A stretch of DNA of 64,000 bases from an uncultured Rhizobium sp. (GTDB lineage: Bacteria > Pseudomonadota > Alphaproteobacteria > Rhizobiales > Rhizobiaceae): contig CAMFIF010000008.1 of the NCBI GenBank assembly GCA_945952415.1, positions 110,292 to 174,291 of the forward strand. Direction: 5' to 3'. The stretch's first letter is position 1; each line of letters opens with the position of its first letter. A program made the position numbers and the translations under genes. This document shows, piece by piece, positions 62,490-64,000 of this stretch. Under the pieces are notes generated by a model. That model was given only the letters and a program-made list of their open reading frames with translations. It searched no databases and was not told the DNA's origin.

Positions 62490-62513
62490 ACGGCGGGCCG
62501 CAAGGTCCGCCGT
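62490..62513 (+). terminator. Terminator hairpin of cspA
   Basis: ACGGCGGGCC-GCAA-GGTCCGCCGT forms a 10-base stem (one G-T pair) followed by TTCGCATTCT. The T-run is poor. Confidence 0.6.
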
Positions 62514-62557
62514 TTCGCATTCTGCCCCTTGGTCTTCGGTTCTGGTCGAAGACCCGC

Positions 62558-63604
62558 CTATTCCGCCGCAGCCGCGCCACCCGCGCCCTCGGCCTCAAGA
62601 TGCGGCAGCACCGCCTCGAAGGCTTCGGCGATAACTTCCGGCCCGGCACCGGGCCGCGTCGCGCCCGTCGAGAGCACCTGGCGGAAGCGCCGTGCGCCGG
62701 GCACGGACTGGAACAGCCCGACCATGTGGCGCGTGACATTGTTGACCTTGCCGCCCCGGGCAAGATGCCGCTCCACATAGGCCATCATCCGGTCGCGGAT
62801 GTCGGGCCAGTCGACGGAAACGGTCGGGGCGCCATAGATCGCGGCATCCACCGCGCCCAGCATGGCCGCATGGTGATAGGCGGCCCGGCCGACCATCACG
62901 CCATCCATGACCGCGAGATGGCCGAGTGCCTCCTCCACGCTCTGGATGCCGCCATTGATGCCCAGGAAAACATTGGGATTCTCCCGCTTCATGCGGTGCA
63001 CCAGCGGGTAATCGAGCGGCGGAATATCGCGGTTTTCCTTGGGGCTCAGGCCCTGCAGCCAGGCCTTGCGGGCGTGGATCCAGATCGCATCTGCCCCCGC
63101 CCCCACCATGCGGGCGAGGAAATCGGGCAGCACGGTTTCCGGCTCCTGCTCGTCCACGCCGATCCGGCATTTCACCGTCACCGGCACGGGCGAAACCGCC
63201 TTCATCGCGGCAATGCAGGCCGCCACCGTTTCCGGCTCTCGCATCAGGCAGGCGCCGAAGGTGCCGCTCTGCACCCGGTCCGAGGGGCATCCCACATTGA
63301 GATTGATCTCGTCATAGCCGAAATCGAGCGCAATCCGCACCGCCTCGGCGAGCTTCTGCGGATCGGAGCCGCCGAGCTGCAGCGCCACGGGATGCTCGCT
63401 CGCATCGAAGCCCAGCAGCCGCTCGCGCGGTCCATGGATCACCGCATCCGCCACCACCATTTCCGTGTAAAGCAGCGCATGCCGCGTAAGAAGCCGGTGC
63501 AGAAACCGGCAATGGCGATCCGTCCAGTCCAGCATCGGGGCAATGGCGAAGATCTTGCCGCCGGAATAGGGCGATGCCGCCGCGGCGGTTGCGGGTTCTG
63601 TCAT
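62558..63604 (-). CDS. dusA: tRNA-dihydrouridine(20/20a) synthase DusA
   Basis: A 348-residue FMN enzyme reducing uridine in the tRNA D-loop. It has the TIM-barrel start FAIAPMLDWTDRHCRFLHRLL, LQLGGSDPQKLAEA, the catalytic Cys in EINLNVGCPSDRVQSGTFGA (here Cys-Pro-Ser), the KCRIGVDE motif and INGGIQS. The ATG at 63604 was preferred to one at 63709, which would add 35 Arg/Gly-rich residues. Confidence 0.95.
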   Translation of the reverse strand: MTEPATAAAASPYSGGKIFAIAPMLDWTDRHCRFLHRLLTRHALLYTEMVVADAVIHGPRERLLGFDASEHPVALQLGGSDPQKLAEAVRIALDFGYDEINLNVGCPSDRVQSGTFGACLMREPETVAACIAAMKAVSPVPVTVKCRIGVDEQEPETVLPDFLARMVGAGADAIWIHARKAWLQGLSPKENRDIPPLDYPLVHRMKRENPNVFLGINGGIQSVEEALGHLAVMDGVMVGRAAYHHAAMLGAVDAAIYGAPTVSVDWPDIRDRMMAYVERHLARGGKVNNVTRHMVGLFQSVPGARRFRQVLSTGATRPGAGPEVIAEAFEAVLPHLEAEGAGGAAAAE

Positions 63605-63866
63605 GTCGGGCCTGCCTGTCTGTCTGCCTGTTCCGCCACCCTTCGCTTCGGGAGGGCGCGTCGGGGAAACAAGGGGAGATCTGCCGCCCCATCGGGCGGG
63701 CATCGTCATCAGGCGGCGTACCTATCGCAGATCCGCCGGAAAAGCGAGGGGGCGAAGCGCCTGCAGCAAGGAAAAGGCGACAGCCAGGGCATGGCTGCCG
63801 CCCGGGGATCGGATCCGGAGGCCCCCCTTTCGGGAAAGGCCGATGTCCGGATGCAGAACCGGAGGA
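63605..63866. other. Intergenic region upstream of dusA
   Basis: It holds the dusA promoter region and the 3' flank of flagellin. Nothing else was recognised. Confidence 0.5.
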
Positions 63867-63900
63867 AGCCCACGCCGCCGTTCTGCTAGCGGCGTGGGCT
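63867..63900 (-). terminator. Hairpin downstream of flagellin
   Basis: AGCCCACGCCGC and GCGGCGTGGGCT form a perfect 12-base stem with a 10-base loop, just past the flagellin stop on the minus strand. It is followed by TTCCTCC there, so termination may be imperfect. Confidence 0.75.
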
Positions 63901-63913
63901 CTGTTCTGGCGCG

Positions 63914-64000
63914 CTAGCGGAACAACGCCAGAATATTCTGCGAACTGCTGTTGGCGATCGACAGCGCCTGGATGCCCAGCTGCTGCTGCGTCTGCAGCGC
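63914..64000 (-). CDS. Flagellin, C-terminal part (cut by window edge)
   Basis: The minus strand encodes ALQTQQQLGIQALSIANSSS then QNILALFR and a stop at 63914. This is the highly conserved C-terminal D0 helix of flagellin, needed for filament assembly. The rest lies beyond the right edge. A chemoreceptor gene opens the other end of the window. Confidence 0.9.
   Translation of the reverse strand, partial: ALQTQQQLGIQALSIANSSSQNILALFR

Overview
The base composition and gene set point to a chromosomal segment of an alphaproteobacterium of the Rhizobiales, most likely Rhizobiaceae. The window is GC-rich. It carries a plant/actinobacterial-type (class II) DAHP synthase, BluB under a cobalamin riboswitch, Usg, a DUF1289 plus retropepsin-like pair, an N- and C-terminally extended UvrB, a PdhS/PleC-like histidine kinase, and two copies of a rhizobial-type mosaic intergenic repeat. 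The genus cannot be fixed from the sequence alone. The window opens inside a chemoreceptor gene and closes inside a flagellin gene.

0-13 kb: chemoreceptor N-terminus, PAP2 phosphatase, riboswitch-controlled bluB, nadE, an LTA-synthase/MdoB-like phosphoglycerol transferase, a putative winged-helix regulator, a Gfa-family protein, class II DAHP synthase, glutathione reductase, a DUF2059 protein and rpiA. 13-21 kb: gph, a large L,D-transpeptidase, two unrelated fumarases (fumC and a class I enzyme) and a GGDEF protein. 21-27 kb: a divergent hydrolase/MarR pair with a palindromic operator candidate, a DUF971 protein, an AT-richer DUF3800 gene next to a candidate small RNA, then moaA, a DMT transporter, mobA and mobB (molybdenum cofactor). 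27-35 kb: an unusual OmpA-family protein built from an EF-hand, proline/glutamate repeats and an Asn-rich tract; an amino-acid ABC uptake operon that lacks an ATPase; usg, a methyltransferase, a 3-hydroxyisobutyrate-dehydrogenase-like enzyme and an AlkD-like protein. 35-43 kb: a zeta-toxin-like kinase with a small partner, a TauE exporter, an Lrp regulator, an overlapping nuclease/GST/uracil-DNA-glycosylase operon, a sensor kinase, and an AT-richer two-gene module (DUF6978-like plus DUF1828/1829). 43-50 kb: phosphoethanolamine transferase with diacylglycerol kinase, divergent cobT and cobS, DUF1289 plus retropepsin, a ParE-type toxin-antitoxin pair and an ABC-2 exporter. 50-64 kb: an extensin-like lipoprotein, a YciA-type thioesterase, a GGDEF-EAL protein, a DUF486 protein, uvrB, an AT-rich accessory island with unrecognised genes, cspA, dusA and flagellin.

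Functional links: BluB makes the lower ligand that CobT activates and CobS attaches, completing cobalamin. MoaA and MobA/MobB act at the first and last stages of molybdenum cofactor synthesis. DgkA can recycle the diacylglycerol released when EptA takes phosphoethanolamine from phosphatidylethanolamine. Accessory material is concentrated at about 22.8-23.8, 35.8-36.6, 41.7-43.1, 48.3-48.9 and 58.5-62.2 kb. No tRNA, rRNA, IS element or CRISPR array was recognised. All function calls rest on reading motifs by eye; no database search was possible.
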